A stretch of DNA of 64,000 bases from a virus. The stretch spans positions 43,781 through 107,780 of IMG/VR virus record IMGVR_UViG_3300044533_001042. One strand, written 5' to 3'. The notes under the pieces are model-generated. The model had not been told where the DNA came from. It made no database searches and was given only the letters and a program-made list of their open reading frames with translations. Made by a program: the position numbers and the translations under genes. The stretch's first letter is position 1; each line of letters opens with the position of its first letter. Of the stretch, positions 48,877 to 56,855 are shown one piece after another.

Positions 48877-49295
48877 GCATTGAAGACGTTATCAAGAAGT
48901 CAATCGGAGCACCCCTTCGTGTCAACCAACGTAGTATCACAGTACGTGTCCCTGCAGCGTTAGAGACTCTCCGCAGCGAGCTAGATTGCACCATGCAATC
49001 ACTCGTAGGTGCGATGGTGGCCGATGGCTTGGTGAAGGCTCGTAAGTGCATGTCTTCAACCCAGCCTGCTATATTGTGGCTATTGCACTCTAGTATTGGG
49101 GTGGTCGCTATCTGGGAGGCACGGCCTACTGTTGACGACTTGCGTCTTGCATTTCCCGCAAGCACCTCTTACGACGCGCTATTTAGCTTGGCAGGCATGC
49201 GCTGCTATATAGTCGGTGATCGGGAATACACCATCTCTGAAATTCCACTAACCGCCAATATTTCACACAAAGGAGGCAACAATGGCAATGGGTAA
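48873..49295 (+). CDS. Hypothetical protein, 140 aa
   Basis: C-terminal PTVDDLRLAFPASTSYDAL...YTISEIPL shares the layout of genes 20100 and 24840. N-terminal part contains RSITVRVPAALETLRSELD. No family recognised. Confidence 0.57.
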   Translation: MSIEDVIKKSIGAPLRVNQRSITVRVPAALETLRSELDCTMQSLVGAMVADGLVKARKCMSSTQPAILWLLHSSIGVVAIWEARPTVDDLRLAFPASTSYDALFSLAGMRCYIVGDREYTISEIPLTANISHKGGNNGNG

Positions 49296-49791
49296 TTATG
49301 GGCAGAACAAACCTGCTATCAAGGTATCACAAAAGATGTTCACAGCAACTGGACATCCTGTGGAGATATTCAGAGTCGATGATACGTACATCTACGGAAT
49401 CATTGACTTCGTGGATGATGTACCTGAAATCCACAGATGGTGGTTGTCGGGTATCAGTCCTAACAATGTGGATTGGTCACTGCGGCCAACTCAAGTGTTC
49501 ACTGTGAAGAGCTTGTGCGAAACCAAGAGTGGAAAGGCGGTGCGTCTATTTGCTGAAATAGATGAGGCAATACATGGAGCGTACTTGGACAAAGGTGAGT
49601 GGCTGCCTTTACGGTGGTCTACTAGCGGTGAAGCAATCTACGCTGATGAGAGTGAGGGCTTGGATCTTTGTCGCTTAAAGACCAACAAGAGTTTTGTTCC
49701 TCAGTACATCAAGGAGCGGTACACTAAGGTTCAGGAGGATCAACATCCCTTCTGTCCCGCAAGTGAGTGTAAGCGCGGGGCTATTCAGTAA
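49282..49791 (+). CDS. Hypothetical protein, 169 aa
   Basis: AAAGGAGG five bases before ATG 49282, overlapping the previous gene by 14 bases. Beta-rich N-terminal part resembling gene 36690, and Cys-rich end (HPFCPASECKRG). No family recognised. Confidence 0.6.
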   Translation: MAMGNYGQNKPAIKVSQKMFTATGHPVEIFRVDDTYIYGIIDFVDDVPEIHRWWLSGISPNNVDWSLRPTQVFTVKSLCETKSGKAVRLFAEIDEAIHGAYLDKGEWLPLRWSTSGEAIYADESEGLDLCRLKTNKSFVPQYIKERYTKVQEDQHPFCPASECKRGAIQ

Positions 49792-49794
49792 CCG

Positions 49795-49920
49795 CGTAAG
49801 TCCTCTCCCGCGTCTGCGAATTTCGCGGCGGCGGCGTGTTCGTGCCGTGTCGGGGCGCGGGGGCGGCTAGAAATGTGTGCGGCGGCGGTGGCGTGCGCCC
49901 TCGCTGTCGATACATAATGA
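49795..49920 (+). other. GC-rich intergenic island C
   Basis: G-rich, gene-free, with GCGTCTGCGAATTTCGCGG near 49810 and GTGTCGG, motifs shared with islands B and D. Ends CATAATGAT, as island D does near 57160. Confidence 0.68.
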
Positions 49921-50029
49921 TAGGAGCGCGTCAGACGTGGATTTGACGTGTTCGGGGTTGAACTCCCTATAACTTATCTTAACTAATTTTATTTAAACGG
50001 CGAAAGCCAAATCCTTTAGGAGTGTTACA
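49921..50029 (+). promoter_or_regulatory. Leader of gene 50030 with small hairpins
   Basis: Contains CGTCA/TGACG, GGGG-TTGAA-CTCC and GGC-GAAA-GCC (a GNRA-type loop), then TTTAGGAGTG before the ATG. No promoter core found. Confidence 0.4.
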
Positions 50030-50611
50030 ATGAGCATTAAAATCGAAATCAATGGCGAAATGGTAGAGTTCAACACAATGGCAGAAGCAACTAAAGCTCA
50101 TTCTGCTTACACTGCGTCTATCGAATTGTTACCTGCTGTCAACGTATTGACTAACAACAACGAAGCTTTAAGCCAGTGGATCATTGACAACCGTATTGCT
50201 TTAGTTGGTTTAACCAAAGTTGATACATCAACAGCTAAGAAAGAATTAGCTGACCATATCGCTGCTTCAGGCGATGCTTGGTTGATTGCTAATGCAGAAC
50301 GCATTTCAATCGCTGTAGCTAAACCAACTGCAACTGAATTAGCTGTTAAGGTTGCTGCCGGTATTCAAACTTTAGCTTCTGGCAATCCAGAAGTTGCTGC
50401 GTTTGTTACAACCAATTATGAAGCAATTCGTGAGGCTGTGAAGCCTAAATTGAACGAAGCAGCTACAACAGGTCGTGACTTGTACTTAGCTGACGTTAAA
50501 GCAGCTAAAGAAATCAGTGCAGCTCATGGCAATGCTTGCCGTTCAAAATATGCTTTGTATAAAGCAGCTGTTGCTGACGGTACTGTTGAAGAATTCGTAA
50601 AAGGCTTCTAA
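50030..50611 (+). CDS. Abundant-type hypothetical protein, 193 aa (paralogue of 52631)
   Basis: Alpha-helical, Ala/Lys/Glu-rich. The C-terminal 65 residues are nearly identical in gene 52631 (AVKPKLNEAA...EEFVKGF). It has a strong ribosome-binding site and is followed by a strong hairpin, consistent with high expression (inference). No family recognised. Confidence 0.7.
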   Translation: MSIKIEINGEMVEFNTMAEATKAHSAYTASIELLPAVNVLTNNNEALSQWIIDNRIALVGLTKVDTSTAKKELADHIAASGDAWLIANAERISIAVAKPTATELAVKVAAGIQTLASGNPEVAAFVTTNYEAIREAVKPKLNEAATTGRDLYLADVKAAKEISAAHGNACRSKYALYKAAVADGTVEEFVKGF

Positions 50612-50621
50612 GAAGCAAATT

Positions 50622-50654
50622 AACCCCCGTAGTCCATAATGGATTGCGGGGGTT
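50622..50654 (+). terminator. Strong 15-pair hairpin
   Basis: AACCCCCGTAGTCCA paired with TGGATTGCGGGGGTT over loop TAA, 10 bases after the stop. No poly-T follows, so it may be a stability element or a phage-polymerase terminator. Confidence 0.68.
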
Positions 50655-50696
50655 AAACGTTTAACGTAGTATTTAATTAACTAGTGGAGATTCAAA

Positions 50697-51020
50697 ATGA
50701 TTGAGCAAGCTATCAAAGACGCAGTACGCAACGCAACTATCGGAACTAAATACATGGCACATGTCTTGTATACTACGAGATATTGCAGCGCTGTTGTAGA
50801 CACTTACATGGGCAGTCCCTTGACCGATTGGGAGTTCGCGCTTACTACCGCCGCAGAAAGAGCGGAGCAGTGGTGCGAAGGGCAACATGTTGAAGACATC
50901 CGTGTATCAGATGTGACAAGTTATTCCTGTAACGAATGTTGCATTGAGCTGTTGCTCCCACCTACGCTGCTAGACAATCTGGATGCGAAGTACTATGTCA
51001 ACATCGTGGCAATCAACTAG
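50697..51020 (+). CDS. Hypothetical protein, 107 aa
   Basis: GTGGAG upstream. Cys-rich C-terminal part (SYSCNECCIELLL). Weak similarity to the C-terminal half of gene 47601. Confidence 0.58.
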   Translation: MIEQAIKDAVRNATIGTKYMAHVLYTTRYCSAVVDTYMGSPLTDWEFALTTAAERAEQWCEGQHVEDIRVSDVTSYSCNECCIELLLPPTLLDNLDAKYYVNIVAIN

Positions 51021-51030
51021 GAGAATTAGA

Positions 51031-51414
51031 ATGGTAACTACATTCACAGCGTTAGAGCTCAACATGATGGCTTACGCAGCGGAAATGGCGTTTGATTTAG
51101 CGTACACCGAGAAAGAGGAATCTTACTCAGCGGAGTTTGTGGACACTCTAGACAATCTGCTTGACAAGTTGAAAGGTCTTGCCACAGAGTATCCTGCTAA
51201 GCTTCCTGGCATCTACGAGAAGGAAGAGCCAGCTTATGTTGAGACTGTCTTCTCTTTGACAGACTTGACACCTGAACAGTTCAATGACTTGGCGTATTGT
51301 GTAGACGTCTACATTGAGAACATTGGAGATGTTGAAGCTGACGATCCTGACTGTTTTGCGAGAATTACACGATTGCCTAAAGCACTTAACAACCACCTAG
51401 GAGTTTCAAAATGA
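51031..51414 (+). CDS. Hypothetical acidic protein, 127 aa
   Basis: ATG 51031 after TAGGAG. Acidic and helical (FVDTLDNLLDKLKGLATEYPAKLPGIYEKEEPAYVE). No family recognised. Confidence 0.6.
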   Translation: MVTTFTALELNMMAYAAEMAFDLAYTEKEESYSAEFVDTLDNLLDKLKGLATEYPAKLPGIYEKEEPAYVETVFSLTDLTPEQFNDLAYCVDVYIENIGDVEADDPDCFARITRLPKALNNHLGVSK

Positions 51415-52067
51415 GTATCGATATCGTATTATTAGATGACATCATCGCAGCAATGCCTTCTGATCGCCGTATAGACAGAGGTGTTGTAATCACTCAGGAT
51501 AACTTCGCAACTGTTCCAGGCTACTTGCAGGGTGATGTGATTGAGCTGTTAGTGGCGCTGTACGGTGAGCACTCTGGATTTGGATTCGGTTACAAGGAGT
51601 GGGGTGGCTGGTTTCCTAAGGCTGAAGATGTTAGCTTCAGCATGACCGTTCCTTGGGACTTGGAATTTGCCTTGTTGGCTGGCTTCAAGGTGCCAGGAGA
51701 TGGTCCTGCTGAATGGCCTCTCAACAACTTCTTAGAAGAAGCTGGGGTTATATTAGAAGACGTAGACCATCTGAGCTTATCGAGCCGAACATACCTCTCT
51801 GCAGAACATGCGGCGAATCCTGAAGTAGTCGCTTTAGCCAAGTTCATTAACTCTGAAGTAGCTGCGCTTACTAAGATGGTCAACGTGAAAGAATGGTGGG
51901 GGAGAAACATGGACATTCCTTTATCGGAAGACATGATCCGCGCTATTGAACAAACAGAAATGCTAGTTCACAGCCGCCATTACGAAGGTCAAGCGTCCGA
52001 GTGGGCGTTGAGATACACAGTGAATGGTTCATTTGATTTGTCTTACAAATCCGAAGGAGGATACTAA
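51411..52067 (+). CDS. Hypothetical protein, 218 aa
   Basis: ATGA overlap. Contains an aromatic Gly-rich patch (GFGFGYKEWGGWFPKAEDVSF) and a long helical middle. No family recognised. Confidence 0.62.
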   Translation: MSIDIVLLDDIIAAMPSDRRIDRGVVITQDNFATVPGYLQGDVIELLVALYGEHSGFGFGYKEWGGWFPKAEDVSFSMTVPWDLEFALLAGFKVPGDGPAEWPLNNFLEEAGVILEDVDHLSLSSRTYLSAEHAANPEVVALAKFINSEVAALTKMVNVKEWWGRNMDIPLSEDMIRAIEQTEMLVHSRHYEGQASEWALRYTVNGSFDLSYKSEGGY

Positions 52068-52068
52068 G

Positions 52069-52359
52069 ATGGCAGCGCTAATCGTTACATTGTCAATTAC
52101 ATCTGCGGCTGACAAAGAGCTCCGCATGCACGGGCCCTTCGACTATGAAGAATTCGAAACAGATGACTACATTGAGTCTGTCGAGATGTTGAATACAGCA
52201 GACACTCGCATCCGGATTGGTGACAACTGGATGTACTGCTGGAATGATTGTAAAGGTCTCGGCCCACTTGTACGTTATTTGTGGAAGCTAGACGACAACG
52301 ACTTTAATCTGAACATGTTAAGTGACAGGCTAGAGGAGTACGGGAGTCTTGTATTATGA
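52069..52359 (+). CDS. Hypothetical acidic protein, 96 aa
   Basis: ATG 52069 immediately after the previous stop, with GAAGGAGG upstream. Acidic. No family recognised. Confidence 0.6.
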   Translation: MAALIVTLSITSAADKELRMHGPFDYEEFETDDYIESVEMLNTADTRIRIGDNWMYCWNDCKGLGPLVRYLWKLDDNDFNLNMLSDRLEEYGSLVL

Positions 52360-52541
52360 CCAGCGACTTCGAGCTATCCATCGTGTGTCTTAGTGGTAGC
52401 GTGCTGGTCCTGATCGAAACTGTGAAGGTCAATAAATTGACCGATTGGGAATTCGTGGGGACTGACAATTGTCCGATCGAGTTGAAAGAGGACTATGATA
52501 GACTTATCAAGTTCTTCAATTTAGTGGGTGCCCCCGCGTAG
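52356..52541 (+). CDS. Hypothetical protein, 61 aa
   Basis: ATGA overlap. FELSIVCLSGSVLVLIETVK...; no family recognised. Followed by pseudoknot copy 7. Confidence 0.55.
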   Translation: MTSDFELSIVCLSGSVLVLIETVKVNKLTDWEFVGTDNCPIELKEDYDRLIKFFNLVGAPA

Positions 52542-52550
52542 TATTGTGTT

Positions 52551-52578
52551 AAGGCCTGAGCATGCCTTTCAACTGCTC
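52551..52578 (+). ncRNA. H-type pseudoknot element, copy 7
   Basis: Helix 1 AAGGC/GCCTT, helix 2 GAGCA/TGCTC; linkers CT, T, TCAAC. Helix 2 differs from copy 3 at two pairs with pairing kept. Confidence 0.7.
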
Positions 52579-52630
52579 ATAACTTTATTTAATGGGGACT
52601 CGTTCCTCGCAAATCCTTAGGAGTGTTACA

Positions 52631-53212
52631 ATGAGCATTAAAATCGAAATCAACGGCGTTATGACTGAATTCTCTACAATGGCTGAAGCTACCAAAGCTC
52701 ACTCAGCGGCCCAAGCAGCAATTGAATTGAAGCCAGCGGTAGACATCATCACCAAAGACAACGCAGAGATCACTGCTTGGATTCTAGACAACCGTACTGC
52801 GCTTATGGGCATTACTAAGAGCGATGCAGCTGCTGTCAAGAAAGAGCTAGCGGACCATTTAGCTGCTACAGGTGACGCGTGGTTCATCGCCAATGCCGAC
52901 CGTATTTCTATCGCAATGCCGAAGCTTTCTACAGCTGAATTGGCTGCGAAGATTGCGTCAGGTGTTAAAGAATTGGCGAAAGGTGATGAAGATTTAGCTG
53001 TGTTTGTAACTGCCAATTACGAAGCAATTAAAGAGGCTGTGAAGCCTAAATTGAACGAAGCCGCAGCTGCTGGTAGAGATCTGTACTTGGCAGATTGTAA
53101 GGCAGCTAAAGAAATCTCAGCCGCTCATGGTAATGCTTGCCGCGCTAAGTATGCTTTGTATAAAGCAGCTGTAGCTGACGGTACTGTTGAAGAATTCGTA
53201 AAGGGGTTCTAA
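52631..53212 (+). CDS. Abundant-type hypothetical protein, 193 aa (paralogue of 50030)
   Basis: ATG 52631 after TTAGGAGTG. Same length as gene 50030 and similar throughout; the duplicates flank five unrelated genes. No family recognised. Confidence 0.7.
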   Translation: MSIKIEINGVMTEFSTMAEATKAHSAAQAAIELKPAVDIITKDNAEITAWILDNRTALMGITKSDAAAVKKELADHLAATGDAWFIANADRISIAMPKLSTAELAAKIASGVKELAKGDEDLAVFVTANYEAIKEAVKPKLNEAAAAGRDLYLADCKAAKEISAAHGNACRAKYALYKAAVADGTVEEFVKGF

Positions 53213-53213
53213 T

Positions 53214-53438
53214 ATGGGAGAACAGCAAATGTATTACAATGTTTGTATTCGTGTCAATGTAGATGTGCGAGTGCTGGATGTGGAATGCAATGAAGTCTCT
53301 GATCCAGTGTTTGAGCGCATTGTGGAGCTCGATGCAGAGCTAAGCAGGGTGTTAGCTGAGTTGAAGGAGGCTGTGGCCTGCATGCGTGTTGAGAAAGACG
53401 CGCAATCAATCGTCAATCTCTGTCTCACTGGCGAGTAG
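53214..53438 (+). CDS. Hypothetical protein, 74 aa
   Basis: Starts one base after the previous stop. Acidic heptad-like helix (FERIVELDAELSRVLAELKEAV). Precedes a terminator. Confidence 0.58.
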   Translation: MGEQQMYYNVCIRVNVDVRVLDVECNEVSDPVFERIVELDAELSRVLAELKEAVACMRVEKDAQSIVNLCLTGE

Positions 53439-53448
53439 TTCTTTAACC

Positions 53449-53495
53449 GGAGGGCTGTCATTACGGCAGTCCTCTCCTTCCTATTTTTTTTTTTT
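53449..53495 (+). terminator. Intrinsic-type terminator
   Basis: Ten-pair stem GAGGGCTGTC/GGCAGTCCTC with ATTAC loop, then CCTTCCTA and twelve T. Confidence 0.78.
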
Positions 53496-53505
53496 GTGAG
53501 CAAGT

Positions 53506-53700
53506 ATGGGCACGTTAATTACCGTGGTTGATCCTCGGACGAAGTGGGCACCGAGAAGGTATGTGGCAAGGGGTTCAGATTGTCAGGGCGTAGCAGTGTG
53601 TGTATCTTTCATTAAGCGGCATGCAGCTCTAAGGCTGGCGCGACAATTAACCCAAGCGGAAGTTTGGGACAGCATTACCAATACAGTAATATTTCCTTAG
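53506..53700 (+). CDS. Hypothetical protein, 64 aa
   Basis: Starts just after the terminator. Basic (VDPRTKWAPRRYVARGSDCQG). No family recognised. Confidence 0.52.
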   Translation: MGTLITVVDPRTKWAPRRYVARGSDCQGVAVCVSFIKRHAALRLARQLTQAEVWDSITNTVIFP

Positions 53701-53711
53701 GAGACAATACT

Positions 53712-53987
53712 ATGAAGATTTTATTAGCAGCGTTAACCTTGACAGGTTGCTGTACAATAGGGCAACAGCCGCATGAAGGCTTCTATACCGATGAGTGTGG
53801 TGTTCGCAAATTCGCAGCATCTGGTAGGCATACTGCGACAAGTAGCAATTACCAAAATGGTCCATCGTGGATTCAGCAATATGACTCTCATGGCCGGTTG
53901 CATATGCATCCTCCAGGCGAACCGTATTCTTACGCGCCCATTACGAACAACACTGTAATTCCATTATCTAGACTACCTCGGAGATGA
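53712..53987 (+). CDS. Probable lipoprotein, 91 aa
   Basis: MKILLAALTLTGCC has a short hydrophobic leader and an L-T-G-C lipobox, so it should be lipidated and anchored in the envelope. The mature part is polar, His/Pro-rich. Could act in superinfection exclusion or lysis; role unknown. Confidence 0.66.
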   Translation: MKILLAALTLTGCCTIGQQPHEGFYTDECGVRKFAASGRHTATSSNYQNGPSWIQQYDSHGRLHMHPPGEPYSYAPITNNTVIPLSRLPRR

Positions 53988-54901
53988 GCATGTATTTTGT
54001 GACAGGAGAAATCCACGGCGGTGAACAGAATGTTAGATACAAGAGTTACGCAGTCGCAGTCGGGGTTGCAAAGAAGTTAAGAAATGGCGTGGTCAAAGAT
54101 GAGGACGGTCTCATTGTATTTCCTACTGCGCCCAAGACAACGCCAAGATGGATTCAGAATCCTCGCTACTGGACTGAAGAAGTAAGAATAGTAAAGACAC
54201 TTCCAGGCGTGGTAGACGAGGAGGACTACAGAGAGTCCAAGAGAGCTACATATCTGACCTATACAGATTTATTGTTAGATGTTGCCTCTGCTATCTGGAC
54301 AGAGCATAACGGGCAAATCCCTGCTAATTATTGGGTACGCCATAAAGTAGGCCCTCAGGGCTTCAGAGATGTCAACGACAATCGGCTATGTAATTTAGAG
54401 TTGACGTTAGCGCGTAATTTCTATGACTACAGATTGCCGGTTAATGCCATGCCAGGAGGGCTAACTCCTCTTAGTCTTACTAAGTTTAATGAGTGGTTCC
54501 ATTATGACGAAGAAACAGGTGTGCTGTTCTCACGCAGACCGTACATCTCAGTCTATGGGGTCAGAGACATGACTAATAAGCGTCCTGTAGTACGTGAAAG
54601 AAGCGGCGGCTACTATTACGATATTGCAACGACATGTTATATCTCCGTCAATGGCAGAGTCCCTCCTCTTATGTACGTAGGCTTCATTGATTTGAATCCT
54701 AACAATTTGGCGCTCAGTAACCTAGGACTGTTCCACTGTGATTATAGTGTGGATTGCCTTAAAAGGGACTATGAGGTGAGAGGAGATTCTGATGTATTCT
54801 TGAAAGTTCTAAATATTAAAGTGACTACTTGGCCGCTATCTGTACCAGGTGCTAAGCTGTCGCATATCGGTGTTGTTAAATTACTTAAAGGCGAGGAATA
54901 G
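53984..54901 (+). CDS. Protein with two degenerate HNH-like repeats, 305 aa
   Basis: Two segments follow the layout of HNH_3 homing nucleases: NGQIPANYWVRHKVG...DNRLCNLEL (about 110-135) and NGRVPPLMYVGFIDLNPNNLALSNL (about 220-245). The second lacks the catalytic His. Could be a decayed free-standing homing nuclease or a DNA-binding derivative. Confidence 0.5.
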   Translation: MSMYFVTGEIHGGEQNVRYKSYAVAVGVAKKLRNGVVKDEDGLIVFPTAPKTTPRWIQNPRYWTEEVRIVKTLPGVVDEEDYRESKRATYLTYTDLLLDVASAIWTEHNGQIPANYWVRHKVGPQGFRDVNDNRLCNLELTLARNFYDYRLPVNAMPGGLTPLSLTKFNEWFHYDEETGVLFSRRPYISVYGVRDMTNKRPVVRERSGGYYYDIATTCYISVNGRVPPLMYVGFIDLNPNNLALSNLGLFHCDYSVDCLKRDYEVRGDSDVFLKVLNIKVTTWPLSVPGAKLSHIGVVKLLKGEE

Positions 54902-54903
54902 TA

Positions 54904-55287
54904 ATGTTTTTGGAAGCGTTAACAGTAGCAGTAGCAAACAGCATGGCATGGGAAATGAAGAGAGAACAGCTACCTTCAGGCCTCTGCTATGTGGCAGAAT
55001 GTCAGCTTGTAACTCGTAATGAGGAAGGGCAATTAAGAGCTAAGACGCGGTTGATTGTGAGTCCAAATCGTGCATTGATCGGGTCTTCTAATTTAGAAGA
55101 AGGTCGCTCTAACATTGAAGCGTTATTTAGCGCTTGGGGAAATAGCCAGAATCCTCAAGTGCTTCCAGCGGCTTTAGAGATCCTTCCGGGAACTGTAGGA
55201 CCTCTTCGGTTTGTTGGATGGACCGAGAGTAGAACGCGTCTAGTTACGGTAGACGCTCAGAATTCTCTCTATGTGTACGAGGTGTGA
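54904..55287 (+). CDS. Hypothetical protein, 127 aa
   Basis: Soluble alpha/beta protein; no family recognised. Two bases after the previous stop. Confidence 0.58.
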   Translation: MFLEALTVAVANSMAWEMKREQLPSGLCYVAECQLVTRNEEGQLRAKTRLIVSPNRALIGSSNLEEGRSNIEALFSAWGNSQNPQVLPAALEILPGTVGPLRFVGWTESRTRLVTVDAQNSLYVYEV

Positions 55288-55289
55288 TT

Positions 55290-55568
55290 ATGAGTTATTT
55301 CTTGGCTGTTGTGTTGACATTAATCTTGATGTATTGGTGGTATTCAAGAGTACCTCCTTTGTCAGAAGAAGAACTGATGTTCGAGCTGGCTACTCGTCGT
55401 TTTGACTGGGAACTATCTCCTGATAAGAGATCGTGGCAGTGTGCTGATGGTACGATTGTGTATTTCGTTAGTGCCAACAGGGTGGAAGTATGCGGCTACC
55501 CCACTTCAGATTCGTTGAGTGGGTTGGCGTTCAAGCAAGCAGTTATTAACAATTTCAGGATGTCTTAA
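55290..55568 (+). CDS. Membrane-anchored hypothetical protein, 92 aa
   Basis: ATG 55290 starts a membrane helix (YFLAVVLTLILMYWWY), then a soluble domain. No family recognised. Confidence 0.57.
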   Translation: MSYFLAVVLTLILMYWWYSRVPPLSEEELMFELATRRFDWELSPDKRSWQCADGTIVYFVSANRVEVCGYPTSDSLSGLAFKQAVINNFRMS

Positions 55569-55569
55569 T

Positions 55570-55752
55570 ATGGTAAAGATAGATGTTCCCAGTGGCAGTA
55601 ATGGCAGAGTGTTGATTGTCGAACCTCTCCAGCGAATAGCCCCTTACAAGGGAGAGAGCTGTTTCCATTTAGACTTTTCAGTAATTACTCCTCGAGGATT
55701 ATCCTTTGAGGAAATTTCCAAACTTGTAGCAGCAATAGAGGCAATTTTATGA
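55570..55752 (+). CDS. Small hypothetical protein, 60 aa
   Basis: ATG 55570 right after the previous stop. Beta-rich then helix (GLSFEEISKLVAAIEAIL). ATGATG overlap with RNase H. Confidence 0.55.
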   Translation: MVKIDVPSGSNGRVLIVEPLQRIAPYKGESCFHLDFSVITPRGLSFEEISKLVAAIEAIL

Positions 55753-56213
55753 TGGTAACAGAGATATACACAGACGGTGCTTGTTTAGGTAATCCAGGGC
55801 CTGGCGGATGGGCGTGGGACTTCATGAGAGGTGATGTAAAGGTATGTTTCGGCAGTGGTGGCGACTACCATACGACAAACAATCGCATGGAGTTGATGGC
55901 AGTGATTGACGCCTTAGAACGATTGCCGCTAGAGGATGGTGTGGTGCGTAAGTTGTATACAGATTCGAAGTATGTGCTTGAAGGCTTTACTAAATGGCTA
56001 GCAGGGTGGCAAGCTAAGGGTTGGAAATTGGCTAACGGGAAACCTGTCAAGAATGCTGATTTGTGGGAGAGACTGCATATCGCGCATGCTCCTCATGATA
56101 TTGAGTGGGTGTGGGTCAAAGGCCATTCAGGTATTGAGGGAAATGAGTTGGTCGATAAAAGAGCTTCGAAGTCAGCTAGAAGCTTCGCCGATGTTTTAGC
56201 GCAGGGGTTGTAA
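55749..56213 (+). CDS. rnhA: Ribonuclease HI
   Basis: 154 residues, typical length. Catalytic residues in order: Asp in YTDGACLGNPGPGG, Glu in NNRMELMAV, Asp in LYTDSKYV, His in VKGHSGIEGNE and Asp in ELVDKRA. Removes RNA primers from Okazaki fragments and R-loops. Confidence 0.95.
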   Translation: MMVTEIYTDGACLGNPGPGGWAWDFMRGDVKVCFGSGGDYHTTNNRMELMAVIDALERLPLEDGVVRKLYTDSKYVLEGFTKWLAGWQAKGWKLANGKPVKNADLWERLHIAHAPHDIEWVWVKGHSGIEGNELVDKRASKSARSFADVLAQGL

Positions 56214-56214
56214 G

Positions 56215-56334
56215 ATGGTGCTCTTGAAGAATATCATGTCAGCTATCGAGGAATGTGGTGATTGTTCTTTGTCAGTAGTAGATAACAATGGCAGGGTGTT
56301 TATGTGGGAGCGTGAGCGAGCGCTACTCCTTTGA
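56215..56334 (+). CDS. Small hypothetical protein, 39 aa
   Basis: Starts one base after the RNase H stop. MVLLKNIMSAIEECGDCSLS...; CGDC pair. Function unknown. Confidence 0.42.
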   Translation: MVLLKNIMSAIEECGDCSLSVVDNNGRVFMWERERALLL

Positions 56335-56431
56335 TGCAGAATTTGTTGCTGGTACTAAAGTGAAGCTGACAGAGCTGAGTACAAGCGGGTCAGGCCTGAA
56401 TTGCTCTTTGAAGGGGCTCGTGCCTCGCTAG
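56312..56431 (+). CDS. Possible small protein with GTG start, 39 aa
   Basis: Frame from GTG 56312 reads SERYSFDAEFVAGTKVKL...SLKGLVPR and has ordinary phage-like composition, but the ribosome-binding site is poorly spaced. Could instead be joined to the previous frame by a shift. Confidence 0.3.
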   Translation: MSERYSFDAEFVAGTKVKLTELSTSGSGLNCSLKGLVPR

Positions 56432-56453
56432 CAGTGAGACATTAACAGTTACC

Positions 56454-56498
56454 GGCAGGTGCTCTCTTCGGAGGGTGCCTGCTACCTATTTTTTTTTT
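56454..56498 (+). terminator. Intrinsic-type terminator with TTCG loop
   Basis: Twelve-pair stem GCAGGTGCTCTC/GAGGGTGCCTGC (with G-U pairs), TTCG loop, then TACCTA and ten T. Confidence 0.78.
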
Positions 56499-56513
56499 GT
56501 GAGGGAGAGGAAG

Positions 56514-56855
56514 ATGATGAAGACAGTGTATATAGGAGTTAAAGTAGAGCAAGGGGTAGCTGCATGGGGCGCTGCATGGGCGGGAGGAAGTGATAGCGGA
56601 ATACTCACTGGCTATAAATACCTTCCCAGTAAGAAGAAGATACGTGAAGAGGCAATCAGGATTATCACTAGCCAGCCACCTCTAAAGTTATACGCCAGAG
56701 GTCGGACAAAGGAACCATTTGAGCATATTACAGTTCATACTACTAATTGGGCATGGGAGCTAGAGCATGAGAAGATGCTAGAGGGGAAGCTCCAAGCGCA
56801 GGCAGATGCCTTGGCGAGCAGAGCTGTCCATAATGCCTTAAACTTAGACATCTAG
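56514..56855 (+). CDS. Hypothetical protein, 113 aa
   Basis: ATGATG 56514 after GGGAGAGGAAG; upstream in-frame codons cross the terminator. KTVYIGVKVEQGVAAWGAAWAGGSDSG... then a C-terminal helix. Last gene before the long gene-free block. Confidence 0.6.
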   Translation: MMKTVYIGVKVEQGVAAWGAAWAGGSDSGILTGYKYLPSKKKIREEAIRIITSQPPLKLYARGRTKEPFEHITVHTTNWAWELEHEKMLEGKLQAQADALASRAVHNALNLDI

